From NCBI GenBank assembly GCA_030611265.1, contig JAUWQD010000019.1:1-45713 (forward strand): a stretch of 45,713 nt of DNA, given 5' to 3'. This document shows positions 7,678 through 15,684 of this stretch, one piece after another (the first letter of the stretch is position 1; the number at the start of each line of letters is the position of its first letter). The DNA comes from Methanosarcinaceae archaeon. GTDB taxonomy: Archaea > Halobacteriota > Methanosarcinia > Methanosarcinales > Methanosarcinaceae. A model generated the notes under the pieces. That model made no database searches. It was given only the letters and a program-made list of their open reading frames with translations, and was not told the DNA's origin. The position numbers and the translations under genes were made by a program.

Positions 7678-8436
7678 TTAATTCGTTGATCCCATTTTTT
7701 TTAGATATTTTTCAGCAGCATCTGCTTCTGCATCTTTTATCTTATTCCCGATTCCAATGGAGACTTGCTCACCGCAAATATACAAGCCAATTGTAAACAT
7801 CTTTTTGTGATCCGGTCCTTGTTCATCCAGCAATCTATATTCTGGAAAATCCCCGCCATTCTTATCGCAAATTTCACTCAATTTCCCTTTAGGGTTTAAG
7901 CCATCAATTTTGCCTAAAGCACCACGCAAATCAAAATGATTGCATACAAAATTATTTGCTTCAATGTATCCTTGATCAAGATGAATGGCAGCAATTAGCG
8001 CTTCGATCACATCGTCAAATATATCACTAATATTTTCCAAAACGCCATATAATATATATTTTTCAAGTTTTATGTCTTCAGCCAATGGTTTTAAACTTTC
8101 ATTGGATGCCAATATTTTCTTAATATCAGTTAAAACACCCTCTATGGTTCGTTTTTGTGCTCTTGCATATTCTTCAATTTCTTCATCGTGATAAAAATAT
8201 TCAGCAACAATTAAACCCAATACCGAATCCCCAAGGTATTCCAGTTTTTCATAATTATCGGATTCGAGATCGTTTACTTTTTTAAATGCATCTAATTTCG
8301 TTTTATCCCCACTGAAAAGCGAGCTATGTAATAGCGCTTGTATCAAATATTTAGTATCATTGAACTGAACACCAATTATGTTTTGAAATTCATATAAATC
8401 TTCAGGACTTACAGTCAAGTCATTATTTGGTTTCAT
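7678..8436 (-). CDS. rnc: Ribonuclease III
   Basis: A 252-residue dsRNA endonuclease of bacterial domain order. The RNase III domain carries NYEKLEYLGDSVLGLIVAEY (Glu66, Asp70) and DDVIEALIAAIHLDQG (Asp142, Glu145), so all four metal-binding catalytic acids are present. From about residue 181 a double-stranded-RNA-binding domain follows (NPKGKLSEICDKNGG to DAEADAAEKYLKKM). A strong SD (aaggagaaa) precedes the ATG. RNase III is patchy in archaea, which usually rely on splicing endonuclease and other enzymes, so lateral acquisition is likely. The gene is AT-rich like its neighbours. The family call is secure; the substrates are unknown. Confidence 0.93.
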   Translation of the reverse strand: MKPNNDLTVSPEDLYEFQNIIGVQFNDTKYLIQALLHSSLFSGDKTKLDAFKKVNDLESDNYEKLEYLGDSVLGLIVAEYFYHDEEIEEYARAQKRTIEGVLTDIKKILASNESLKPLAEDIKLEKYILYGVLENISDIFDDVIEALIAAIHLDQGYIEANNFVCNHFDLRGALGKIDGLNPKGKLSEICDKNGGDFPEYRLLDEQGPDHKKMFTIGLYICGEQVSIGIGNKIKDAEADAAEKYLKKMGSTN

Positions 8437-8580
8437 TTGAATTTCTCCTTGTTTTTTGATTTAATGAAACTATCATTTTTTAACACAAAATCGCAAACAA
8501 CTTTTTACATAAAATTATATATTTTATGACTTCATATATTAAATGTTAAATTTAATTGACGTTATAATTGAGGTGAACAC

Positions 8581-9198
8581 ATGAATTTTAAACCATTTTG
8601 TAACCCAGTTTTGATAAATATATTATCTCCACTTATAATCGCCGCAATAATCTTAATCACCATATTATCAAATAATTTAAATCCAATTGAAATTATTTCA
8701 AGTTTAGTAATTAAAGATTTAATTGCAGTTTTGGGTATTAGTGCTTTTGTTATGGGTATTTCTTTTATACTTGGCGCTAATATAAAACAATCACACGATT
8801 ATCACTTTAAGAGTTTGGAATTTAGCATTAAATACCAAATTTTAATTTTTGGTGGAATGTATGTATTATATATTATTTATATAATCTCAGCTATTTTTTA
8901 CGATATTTCGGTACCATTACTTTTATTTATACCACTCTTATTGATTTTACATGGGTATTGTTTAACTACGAAATGTGAAACTGTTATTTTAAAAATGGTT
9001 ACTTTTGATGAACAGGGTTCAAAAAAAATAGAAACAAGAAATTGTTTGGAATTATATGATACGACAGATAAAGATTATCGGTTTAAAGATTCTAAAGGAA
9101 ATGAGTTTATAATACCAAATAATCAAGTTCTAGAGATTTATTCAGGTGAGTGTAAAGGCGAAGAAAGCCCGATAAAAAAGATAGAGGGAAAAGATTGA
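8581..9198 (+). CDS. Membrane protein of unknown function
   Basis: 205 residues with about four hydrophobic helices (around 12-30, 45-66, 90-108 and 112-128), then a soluble, charged C-terminal tail of about 70 residues with beta-rich character (YDTTDKDYRFKDSKGNEFII). SD gaggtg lies 7 nt before the ATG. The gene is very AT-rich, like the RNase III gene it diverges from. I do not recognise the family. Its 3' end abuts the tRNA-Asp 3'-end copy at 9202. Confidence 0.7.
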   Translation: MNFKPFCNPVLINILSPLIIAAIILITILSNNLNPIEIISSLVIKDLIAVLGISAFVMGISFILGANIKQSHDYHFKSLEFSIKYQILIFGGMYVLYIIYIISAIFYDISVPLLLFIPLLLILHGYCLTTKCETVILKMVTFDEQGSKKIETRNCLELYDTTDKDYRFKDSKGNEFIIPNNQVLEIYSGECKGEESPIKKIEGKD

Positions 9199-9201
9199 AA
9201 A

Positions 9202-9214
9202 CGTTCGGACCGGG
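9202..9214. other. Copy of tRNA-Asp 3' end (possible attachment site)
   Basis: acgttcggaccggg (9201-9214) exactly matches the 3' part of tRNA-Asp at 10162-10175 and in the same orientation, covering the discriminator, acceptor strand and T-stem 3' strand. A fragment of this kind at the far end of a segment starting at a tRNA 3' end is the classic mark of site-specific integration. A 14-base chance match in a window of this size is unlikely. Confidence 0.55.
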
Positions 9215-9329
9215 GGTTACGCGGTGCTGTCCGTGAAGGAGTCATAAATATTTATGATTGCATTACACACGATGAACTGAAAGCGGGATATCTCAAACAT
9301 ATTCCCCAACTTGCCGTAACTCCGTAATT
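9203..9329 (+). pseudogene. Remnant of a reading frame
   Basis: A frame reads GAVREGVINIYDCITHDELK and continues AGYLKHIPQLAVTP to a TAA at 9327-9329. It looks protein-like but has no start codon with SD, and begins within the tRNA-fragment junction. It is probably the C-terminal remnant of a gene cut by rearrangement. The family is not recognised. Confidence 0.35.
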
Positions 9330-9341
9330 GTCTTCATAGTG

Positions 9342-9374
9342 GGCTTTGTGTATAAAGTACATCCTGTGTAAAAA
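9342..9374 (+). repeat. Dispersed repeat, copy 1 (ggctttgtgtataaagt type)
   Basis: A 33-base stretch starting ggctttgtgtataaagtac is identical to 23697-23729. Its first 17 bases also start the inverted pair at 25551. The flanks differ. It looks like a solo terminal repeat of an insertion sequence or a MITE fragment. Confidence 0.65.
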
Positions 9375-9480
9375 AAATAGAAAGATATTTGCAGTATGTC
9401 ATCTTAATTAAGTATAATGTACTTAAAAATATAACCGATGGTTATAATTAAATGAAATTAATTGAATTGGGTGATTTAAA

Positions 9481-9891
9481 TTGTGGGAAATCGACAAACA
9501 TCTTCAAAACGATGAAAAAATTATATATACAGGAAGTCCAGACTGGAGTGGATATTATATGGGGTTTGTTTTTATTATCCTTACAATATTTACAATAATA
9601 ATCCCTATACTTATTTTAGGAATAATCTATTTACATAAATCATCAACAAAATATATGATAACGGATAAAAGAGTGTTTAAGCGGACAGGGATTATTTCTG
9701 AAGATTTCAAATCTTCAACCTTTAAACATATAACATCTTTAAGAATTAAGCAAGGAATAATTGGTAAAATATTTGGTTTTGGACATATTGTTATAGATAC
9801 TGCGGGAAGCGGCTCAGGTTTTGAATTTGTCTGGTTTTGTGTAAAAAATCCGTTTCAAGTGAAAAATGAAATCGAAAAATGTATTGATTAA
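9481..9891 (+). CDS. Membrane protein with bacterial PH domain (bPH_2/YdbT-like)
   Basis: 136 residues. A short N-terminal segment with the usual EKIIYTGSPDW motif is followed by a hydrophobic hairpin (about residues 27-50, FVFIILTIFTIIIPILILGI). A bPH_2 domain comes next (KYMITDKRVFKRTGIISEDF, then IVIDTAGSGSGFEFVW). These proteins anchor PH-like folds at the membrane; no ligand is known. The start appears to be TTG at 9481, preceded by gggtga. It lies inside the segment bounded by tRNA-Asp and its 3'-end copy, so it may be cargo of that element. Confidence 0.8.
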   Translation: MWEIDKHLQNDEKIIYTGSPDWSGYYMGFVFIILTIFTIIIPILILGIIYLHKSSTKYMITDKRVFKRTGIISEDFKSSTFKHITSLRIKQGIIGKIFGFGHIVIDTAGSGSGFEFVWFCVKNPFQVKNEIEKCID

Positions 9892-9923
9892 GTATTTTGA
9901 TTTTATTTCACCCTTAACCGATG

Positions 9924-9944
9924 GAGAAGTTTTGTTGTCTTCTC
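9924..9944 (+). terminator. Small hairpin after the PH-domain gene
   Basis: gagaag (9924-9929) pairs with cttctc (9939-9944) around a T-rich loop, 33 bp after the stop codon. It is a plausible 3'-end structure but short. Confidence 0.3.
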
Positions 9945-10058
9945 GATTCTGACTTGTGTTGAAATTGTCCGTATTTGTCATATGAAAAAAGTACAGTGTC
10001 GGCAAAAAAGTTGTTTATATAGTATCGTTTCATTTTACAGTTGCATATCTTGATCTTC

Positions 10059-10148
10059 ATGGATCTGGCTGCCGGCAAAGTTAGATCTAAAATTAAGATT
10101 GTCCTTTTTGTACAATCGTCTGCAGACAAGAATAAAAAAAATCTGTAA
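10059..10148 (+). CDS. Possible 29-residue small protein
   Basis: ATG at 10059 gives MDLAAGKVRSKIKIVLFVQS followed by a Lys/Asn-rich end. A good archaeal TATA-like tttatata sits at 10014-10021, placing a start site roughly 15 nt before the ATG. No SD is visible. It lies in the tRNA-Asp-bounded segment. It could be a noncoding transcript instead. Confidence 0.25.
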   Translation: MDLAAGKVRSKIKIVLFVQSSADKNKKNL

Positions 10149-10162
10149 AAAAGAAAGTGATA

Positions 10163-10235
10163 CGTTCGGACCGGGATTCGAACCCGAGTCGGAGCCTCGA
10201 CAGGGCTCCATGATAGGCCACTACACTATCCGAAC
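10163..10235 (-). tRNA. tRNA-Asp (anticodon GTC)
   Basis: Minus-strand cloverleaf: acceptor GTTCGGA/TCCGAAC, D-arm with GTGTAGTGGCCTATCA, anticodon stem GAGCC/GGCTC with loop CTGTCGA (anticodon GTC), T-arm TCGGG-TTCGAAT-CCCGG, and discriminator G. CCA is not encoded. The 3' end is duplicated at 9202-9214, so this gene is the likely integration target for the 1-kb segment to its left. Confidence 0.95.
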
Positions 10236-10340
10236 ATGTGGTTATGCGAGTACACCCTAAAGCATGTTTTTGCATTTAAGCCTTTTTGTTAGAATGGCTG
10301 AAGGCCATTCGTTTGAAAAGCTCTATGCAATGTTAAAAGG

Positions 10341-10452
10341 TCCCGCCTCCCAGACTCGAACCGGGGACATCGCGGTGCCTGCGCGGTATGTGCGACTTAA
10401 AGTCGCATGAACCATACTACAGCCGCGCACTCTACCACTGAGTTAAGGCGGG
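10341..10452 (-). tRNA. tRNA-Tyr (anticodon GTA) with intron
   Basis: Acceptor CCCGCCT/AGGCGGG has the archaeal tRNA-Tyr C1-G72 pair and discriminator A. The D-arm is ACTC-AGTGGTA-GAGT. The anticodon stem CGCGG/CCGCG carries CTGTAG followed by A, giving anticodon GTA. A 40-nt intron (10377-10416) interrupts between positions 37 and 38, the canonical site. The exons are 10417-10452 and 10341-10376, and the mature length is 72 nt. Inside the intron a second stem (TGCGACTT/AAGTCGCA) is visible. It should be removed by the splicing endonuclease at a bulge-helix-bulge. Confidence 0.92.
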
Positions 10453-10600
10453 TCAATGTTAACAATAGGCGATGCACCACTTCCATACGCATAATGGTAC
10501 TTATCCTTTTCGCCAAACGAATGTAAAAAAGAATTGATTGAGCAGATACCGGATGCATGAACATCCATTTTCCGCCCAATTGTCACCTTTAACTTGAGGC

Positions 10601-11797
10601 TTAGAAAGTATCCAGCTCACCGTTGATCACCATATCTGTGATCTTGGTGATGTTCTCAAGCCAGTCATCAATAACAACCTCTGATTCAGAACGGATGGTT
10701 GCAAAGTTCGTACCATCCTTAGGAATTACCTGTGCGCTTGCAACAAGAGGCTGGTCGATAGGCTGACCGATCTGTGAAAGGATCCTCACATACACATCCT
10801 CGACATCAGGAACCGCTTTCACGATATCCTTTGCCATCTGTGTAGAAAGAAGGTTGTATATCTTTCCAATATGGTTGATCGGGTTCTTACCACTGGTTGC
10901 TTCCATACTCATTGGACGGTTTGGAGTGATCAATCCATTGCAACGGTTTCCACGACCGACAGATCCGTCATCTCCCATTTCGGCAGATGTTCCGGTAACA
11001 GTCAGGAACACCGAGCCCTCCTCGATCTTATCTGCAGTATTAACATGAGCGACAACGTTGCGGTCTGTGTACTTGCCTGCAAGGTCAACAACATAATCCT
11101 GCATCTCTTCCTTGATGTTAATGTAATGGTCAAGGTCATCCACATGCCTGCCAACAATACCGCATCCGATCGTGAGCGTCATGTCATCCCCATCACGAAG
11201 ACCCATGACCTTAATATCCTCTCCAATACCCGGAATTGTTTTCTTAAGGTCTGTGATAAGCATCCGCTCGGTATTGTACACGATCGTCTCAAGTTCAGAG
11301 AACGGTGCATGACCCACACCAAATGACGTATCATTTGCCATTGGGATCTGTTCCCTGTTGAAAACGTCACGTAGGTCTGAAGAACCTGTTCCGAGTTTGC
11401 AGTCGATGATCATATCCCTTTCAAGATCGATGTCTGCGATCGTGTTCTTCACATATTTACGAGCCGCTTCAACTGCAACAGCCTCAGCAGCGATCTCCTG
11501 ACCGTCAAATTCCTTTGTAGCTCTTCCAACAAGCAATGTGTAGATTGGTTTTATGACCTCTCCGCCGCCAAATTGTGGATTGGAACGTCCTGCTACGATC
11601 TGTGTCTCATCAGTGTTGTGGTGAAGCACCACACCGCACTTTTCGATATATTCCTTACACAATGCGCGGCTGACAGCCTCTGCCAGTCCATCAGAAATAC
11701 TGTCAGGATGACCGATACCCTTTCGCTCGACAAGTTCGATCTGCTGCTTTTCCACTGGAGTCTCTACGAGGTGCTCGACTTTGATATTTCGTATCAT
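10601..11797 (-). CDS. metK: S-adenosylmethionine synthetase, archaeal type
   Basis: A 398-residue archaeal AdoMet synthetase (also called mat; Pfam AdoMet_Synthase) that makes SAM from methionine and ATP. Family landmarks: [20 protein letters not shown] near the N-terminus (ATP and metal site), [35 protein letters not shown], and [20 protein letters not shown] with [20 protein letters not shown]. The length matches the archaeal family and differs from bacterial MetK in sequence. SD gagga precedes the ATG. It diverges from hisG across 279 bp that hold a hairpin repeat. Confidence 0.97.
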   Translation of the reverse strand: MIRNIKVEHLVETPVEKQQIELVERKGIGHPDSISDGLAEAVSRALCKEYIEKCGVVLHHNTDETQIVAGRSNPQFGGGEVIKPIYTLLVGRATKEFDGQEIAAEAVAVEAARKYVKNTIADIDLERDMIIDCKLGTGSSDLRDVFNREQIPMANDTSFGVGHAPFSELETIVYNTERMLITDLKKTIPGIGEDIKVMGLRDGDDMTLTIGCGIVGRHVDDLDHYINIKEEMQDYVVDLAGKYTDRNVVAHVNTADKIEEGSVFLTVTGTSAEMGDDGSVGRGNRCNGLITPNRPMSMEATSGKNPINHIGKIYNLLSTQMAKDIVKAVPDVEDVYVRILSQIGQPIDQPLVASAQVIPKDGTNFATIRSESEVVIDDWLENITKITDMVINGELDTF

Positions 11798-11823
11798 TTT
11801 ATCCTCTTATGTCTATTTTCAAT

Positions 11824-11884
11824 AGTATGTATTTTATAAATATATAGTGCGAGTTAATCTGACCGTCAGCGAAGATTTTCTCGT
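11824..11884 (-). repeat. Intergenic hairpin repeat, copy C
   Basis: On the minus strand it starts acgagaaaatcttcgctgac and ends with the same AT-rich block as the copies at 5371 and 6656. The hairpin is AATCT - 12-nt loop - AGATT. It lies in the metK leader, between metK and hisG. Confidence 0.75.
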
Positions 11885-12042
11885 AACCCTGCTTATAAAT
11901 CAAAATATTGCTATCTAGATTGTAATAATAAATACTATATATATTTAATATTTGCCATTCAACATAATAACCAGCCGTAATAATTTACATAACATATTCT
12001 GAAATATATGATATAACTGCAAAAAGGATAATGTAGAATCAT

Positions 12043-12052
12043 TTTAAATATA
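12043..12052 (+). promoter_or_regulatory. Putative TATA box for the hisGAB transcript
   Basis: tttaaatata lies 25-34 bp before the hisG ATG. This matches an archaeal TATA box whose start site would be close to the ATG, giving a very short or absent leader. Confidence 0.45.
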
Positions 12053-12076
12053 TAAGAAACTTAAAGGACCCTCACA

Positions 12077-12931
12077 ATGATACGTATTGCAATACCCAAC
12101 AAAGGTCGGCTGCACGACCCAACTGTTTCCTTGTTCAAAGAAGCCGGTCTACCGGTTCTTGAAGGAGCAACCAGAAAACTGTTCGCAAAGACCACGGATC
12201 CTGATATAACATTCCTGTTCGCAAGAGCCGCAGACATCCCCGAATACGTGCAAGACGGCGCCGCAGATGTCGGCATCACCGGTCTGGACCTGATATCTGA
12301 AACGGGTGCGGATGTCGATGTGATACTTGACCTGGAGTTTGGTCGTGCCAAACTCGTACTCGCCGTCCCCGACGATTCACCGATTACATCACCACAAGAT
12401 CTGGAAGGCATGCGTGTCGCAACAGAATTCCCGAACATCACAAAACGGTATTTTGAAGAACTCGGAGTAAACATCGAAGTTGTCAAAGTTAGCGGAGCAT
12501 GTGAAATGACCCCGCATGTCGGGATAGCTGATGCGATCGTTGACATATCAAGCTCGGGCACAACGCTCCTGACAAACCATTTGAAAGTAATAGAAGATGT
12601 ATTCTCATCATCCGTACGCCTGATAACAAACCGTGAAAGTGCAGCTGAAAAGGAAAAGATACAATACATAAAAACCGCGATAGAAAGCGTATTGCATGCG
12701 AAAGGCAAACGATACCTGATGATGAACGTTCCGGCTGACAAACTGGACGCTGTGAAAAACGTACTTCCCGGACTTGCCGGACCAACCGTTATGAAAGTCG
12801 AATCCGATGACACGATCCTGGCTGTTCATGCTGTTGTGGATGCTGATGTGATATTTTCCACCGTCAGCAAACTCAAAGATGTTGGAGCAGGAGGTATTCT
12901 GGTCATACCTATCGAACGTATGATGGTATAA
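12077..12931 (+). CDS. hisG: ATP phosphoribosyltransferase, long (HisG_L) form
   Basis: A 284-residue first enzyme of histidine synthesis, joining PRPP and ATP. Visible motifs: MIRIAIPNKGRLHDPTVSLF, GAADVGITGLDLISETGADV and the PRPP loop VSGACEMTPHVGIADAIVDI followed by SSSGTTL. The C-terminal region from about residue 212 (YLMMNVPADKLDAVKNVLPG to VGAGGILVIPIERMM) is the regulatory domain that binds histidine in the long form, so HisZ is not needed. It is first of three adjacent his genes. Confidence 0.97.
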   Translation: MIRIAIPNKGRLHDPTVSLFKEAGLPVLEGATRKLFAKTTDPDITFLFARAADIPEYVQDGAADVGITGLDLISETGADVDVILDLEFGRAKLVLAVPDDSPITSPQDLEGMRVATEFPNITKRYFEELGVNIEVVKVSGACEMTPHVGIADAIVDISSSGTTLLTNHLKVIEDVFSSSVRLITNRESAAEKEKIQYIKTAIESVLHAKGKRYLMMNVPADKLDAVKNVLPGLAGPTVMKVESDDTILAVHAVVDADVIFSTVSKLKDVGAGGILVIPIERMMV

Positions 12932-12945
12932 AGGTGGAAAGGAAC

Positions 12946-13683
12946 ATGTTTGAAGTGATACCTGCAGTTGATATGAGAGGCGGCAAATGTGTCCAGTTGG
13001 TACAGGGAGTACCGGGCAGCGAACTGGTATCCATTGACGACCCCGTACAAGTTGCACTTGACTGGGTGGCACAGGGTGCAAAGACACTACACCTTATAGA
13101 CCTTGACGGTGCGATAGAAGGTACGCGCAATAATGCACCCATAATTGAGAGAATCGTCAAGGAATGCAAACCTCTGGGAATGTCGATACAGGTCGGCGGA
13201 GGTATCCGGTCATTTGAAGACGGTGCAGCGCTTTTAAATATCGGTGTTGACAGGATAATTTTGAGTACGGCGGCACTCAATGAGCCGGAATTGATCAAAA
13301 AACTCGCGGACGAGTTCGGAAGCGAGCACATAAACGTGGCACTTGATGCAAAGAACGGCAAAGTATCCATTGAGGGATGGACAAAGGAGTCTCAATTCAC
13401 ACCTGTTGATATGGGAACAAAGTTTGAAGAACTTGGGGCAGGAAGCATTCTTTTTACAAATATTGACAGCGAGGGATTGATGCAAGGCGTAAATCCCGAA
13501 CCTACGCGAGCGCTTGTGGAATCGGTGAATATACCTGTCATAGCATCGGGTGGCGTCACAACCCTTGAAGACATTGTTGCTCTAAAAAACACGGGTGCAT
13601 CCGGTGTTGTTGTAGGCAGTGCGCTTTATATGAACAAATTTACACTTCCAGAAGCGATAAATATTATCAGTGACGATTCATAA
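12946..13683 (+). CDS. hisA: HisA, ProFAR isomerase
   Basis: A 245-residue TIM barrel that isomerises ProFAR to PRFAR. Catalytic Asp9 sits in VIPAVDMRGGKCVQL, and the second Asp in VALDAKNGKVSIEGW. Phosphate-binding QVGGGIRSFED and ASGGVTTLEDI are present. I chose the ATG at 12946 (MFEVIPAVD), with aaagga just upstream. An in-frame GTG at 12934 would add four residues and is less likely. It starts 14 bp after hisG and 27 bp before hisB, indicating one operon. Confidence 0.95.
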   Translation: MFEVIPAVDMRGGKCVQLVQGVPGSELVSIDDPVQVALDWVAQGAKTLHLIDLDGAIEGTRNNAPIIERIVKECKPLGMSIQVGGGIRSFEDGAALLNIGVDRIILSTAALNEPELIKKLADEFGSEHINVALDAKNGKVSIEGWTKESQFTPVDMGTKFEELGAGSILFTNIDSEGLMQGVNPEPTRALVESVNIPVIASGGVTTLEDIVALKNTGASGVVVGSALYMNKFTLPEAINIISDDS

Positions 13684-13710
13684 ATAGATTAAGACAGTAA
13701 GGGGAATCTC

Positions 13711-14286
13711 ATGAGAACCGCAAAGATATCACGCAAAACGAGCGAGACCGATATTCAAATGAAACTTACACTTGATGGCACAGGTTCGTCCGACATCAGT
13801 ACAGGCATCGGATTCTTTGACCACATGCTTACATCATTTGCAAGGCACGGTAACTTCGATCTTACAATTGCCGCAAGAGGCGACCTTATGGTTGATGAGC
13901 ACCACTTGATCGAAGATACGGGTATCGTTCTTGGACAGGCGATTGCAAAGGCTGTTGGTGACAAAGCCGGTATTGCGAGATTTGGAGAGGCTCGTATCCC
14001 TATGGACGAAGCAATGGCAGACGTAGTGCTAGATCTTGGAGGGCGCAGTTATCTGGTGCTGGATGCCGAATTTGAAGCACCACAAGTTGGTGAGTTCAAT
14101 ACACAGATGGTGGGGCACTTCTTTGAATCGCTTGCCGAAAATGCTAAAATGAACCTTCATGCGATGGTGTACGGTGAGAATGACCACCACAAGATCGAAG
14201 CACTGTTCAAGGCGTTTGCATATGCACTGCGCCGCGCTGTCGTTGTTGAGGGTAGTGATGTTAAGAGTACGAAAGGTGTGCTGTAA
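13711..14286 (+). CDS. hisB: Imidazoleglycerol-phosphate dehydratase
   Basis: A 191-residue monofunctional IGPD, the usual archaeal length without a phosphatase domain. The metal-binding His clusters are visible: [49 protein letters not shown] and [22 protein letters not shown] ggggaa precedes the ATG. It is last of the hisG-hisA-hisB run; the other his genes are not in this window. Confidence 0.97.
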   Translation: MRTAKISRKTSETDIQMKLTLDGTGSSDISTGIGFFDHMLTSFARHGNFDLTIAARGDLMVDEHHLIEDTGIVLGQAIAKAVGDKAGIARFGEARIPMDEAMADVVLDLGGRSYLVLDAEFEAPQVGEFNTQMVGHFFESLAENAKMNLHAMVYGENDHHKIEALFKAFAYALRRAVVVEGSDVKSTKGVL

Positions 14287-14368
14287 ACGGTAAATCACCA
14301 TTTGATCAGTATCAGTCAAACGTTGCGACGGCACACCCAAAATTATTTCGCCTAAATTATTGTGTGCA

Positions 14369-14388
14369 ATTATTGTTGTGACAATAAT
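14369..14388. terminator. Perfect hairpin between convergent hisB and MFS genes
   Basis: attattgt and acaataat form an 8-bp perfect stem with loop tgtg, located 82 bp after hisB and 43 bp after the MFS stop. The placement between convergent genes suggests 3'-end formation or a barrier. Confidence 0.35.
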
Positions 14389-14431
14389 GTTTGAAAACCG
14401 TTAGCAGAAACGAAAAAGGAACATCTTGCCA

Positions 14432-15634
14432 TCACCCCATCATCTCATGCCGCTTTGGCATCAACACAAGCAGAAGCACTGCACAGAGGAGTGCTGTTGC
14501 CGCACCGTAGACAAAGGGAGCCGATGAGCCAACAAATTCCCACAAAAGTCCGGCGATGATGCTTGCAAAGACTATCGTGATACCTGTTGCGGTATGATAT
14601 ATCCCAAGAGCCGTGCCTCGCTTCTCGCATGGCACAAGGTCTACCACATACGCTTTCCCGACACCTTCCGTGAATGCTGCATAGACACCATAGATCGCAA
14701 AGAGCGGCCAGACATAAACATTTGCCGGCATCAGTGCGAATCCAAGGTACACTGCGGCAAATATCAGGAAACCCCACAACATGAGACTGCGCCGCCCGAG
14801 TTTATCAGATAACGTACCTGCGGGATATGAAACGATCGCATTGGTGATGTTGTAGACGATATAGCAAAGCAATACGGCGGTTACTGTGAAACCCACATCC
14901 GCTGCCCTTAAGATCAAGAACACGTCGCTGGAATTCCCAAGTGCAAATATGACCGATATCAACAGGAACACCTTGAAGTCTCTGCCAAATTGCGATATCT
15001 TGAATGATATTTTTGTATTGGGGACCTGTCTTCGTTCGGAGACAAGGAATGCGACAAGTAGTATGCTGACAAGTGCAGGCAGAAATGCGACTATGAAGAG
15101 CAAACGATAGTTGTCGGCTGTCAGATGCAGGATCAAGATCGCGATCATGGGACCAAGCACTGCCCCAAAAGAATCCATTGTTCTGTGAAACCCATAAGAT
15201 CTTCCCCTCTGCGCCGGTGGTGATGAATCTGCGATCAAAGCATCACGTGCAGACGTTCGCACACCTTTGCCGAACCTGTCCAAAAAACGCGCCACAAGAA
15301 CAAGCGGCCAGACGTATGCAAATGCCATCAAAGGTTTTGAGATGGCGGATACGCTGTAGCCGCACATGACAAAAGGTTTCCGCTTCCCTGTTTTATCGGA
15401 ATACCACCCGGATATGACCTTCAGGATACTTGCAGTACCCTCGGCAATCCCTTCAATGAACCCTACGATATACATCGGCGCGCCCAGTACGGCTGTCAGG
15501 AATATCGGGATAACAGGATACAGCATCTCACTTGAGATGTCTGTGAACAGGCTTACAAGACCGAGTATGAACACGTTCTTTTTTATTCCCGGTATCAGGA
15601 AATCAGGTTCTTCTTTCGGTTGTTGTGTTTGCAT
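14432..15634 (-). CDS. MFS transporter
   Basis: A 400-residue major facilitator with about 12 helices. The MFS loop motif appears as GWYSDKTGKRKP after TM2, with a second copy in the other half (GTLSDKLGRRSLM). RFLDRFGKGVRTSARDALIA and EKRGTALGIYHTATG resemble the YfcJ/Bcr-type exporter subgroup. The substrate is not predictable. I chose the ATG at 15634 (MQTQQPKEEP) because it follows ggggaaaa. The ATG at 15646 would add four residues. Convergent with hisB. Confidence 0.9.
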   Translation of the reverse strand: MQTQQPKEEPDFLIPGIKKNVFILGLVSLFTDISSEMLYPVIPIFLTAVLGAPMYIVGFIEGIAEGTASILKVISGWYSDKTGKRKPFVMCGYSVSAISKPLMAFAYVWPLVLVARFLDRFGKGVRTSARDALIADSSPPAQRGRSYGFHRTMDSFGAVLGPMIAILILHLTADNYRLLFIVAFLPALVSILLVAFLVSERRQVPNTKISFKISQFGRDFKVFLLISVIFALGNSSDVFLILRAADVGFTVTAVLLCYIVYNITNAIVSYPAGTLSDKLGRRSLMLWGFLIFAAVYLGFALMPANVYVWPLFAIYGVYAAFTEGVGKAYVVDLVPCEKRGTALGIYHTATGITIVFASIIAGLLWEFVGSSAPFVYGAATALLCAVLLLVLMPKRHEMMG

Positions 15635-15648
15635 TTTTCCCCACATTT

Positions 15649-15684
15649 TGCGTCAACCATTGCGTCAACCATTGCGTCGAACTA
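15649..15684. repeat. Three tandem 12-bp units
   Basis: ttgcgtcaacca occurs twice in tandem and is followed by a third, diverged unit ttgcgtcgaact. It lies just upstream of the MFS start and overlaps the 3' end of a decayed reading frame. Confidence 0.6.

Noticed and set aside
9342-9374. CRISPR-like direct repeat
   Set aside because: The copies are 14 kb apart, not regularly spaced, and one locus is an inverted pair.
12061-12813. Long minus-strand frame (250 codons) opposite hisG
   Set aside because: Antisense to an unambiguous hisG, Ser/Thr-rich composition and no homology-like motif.
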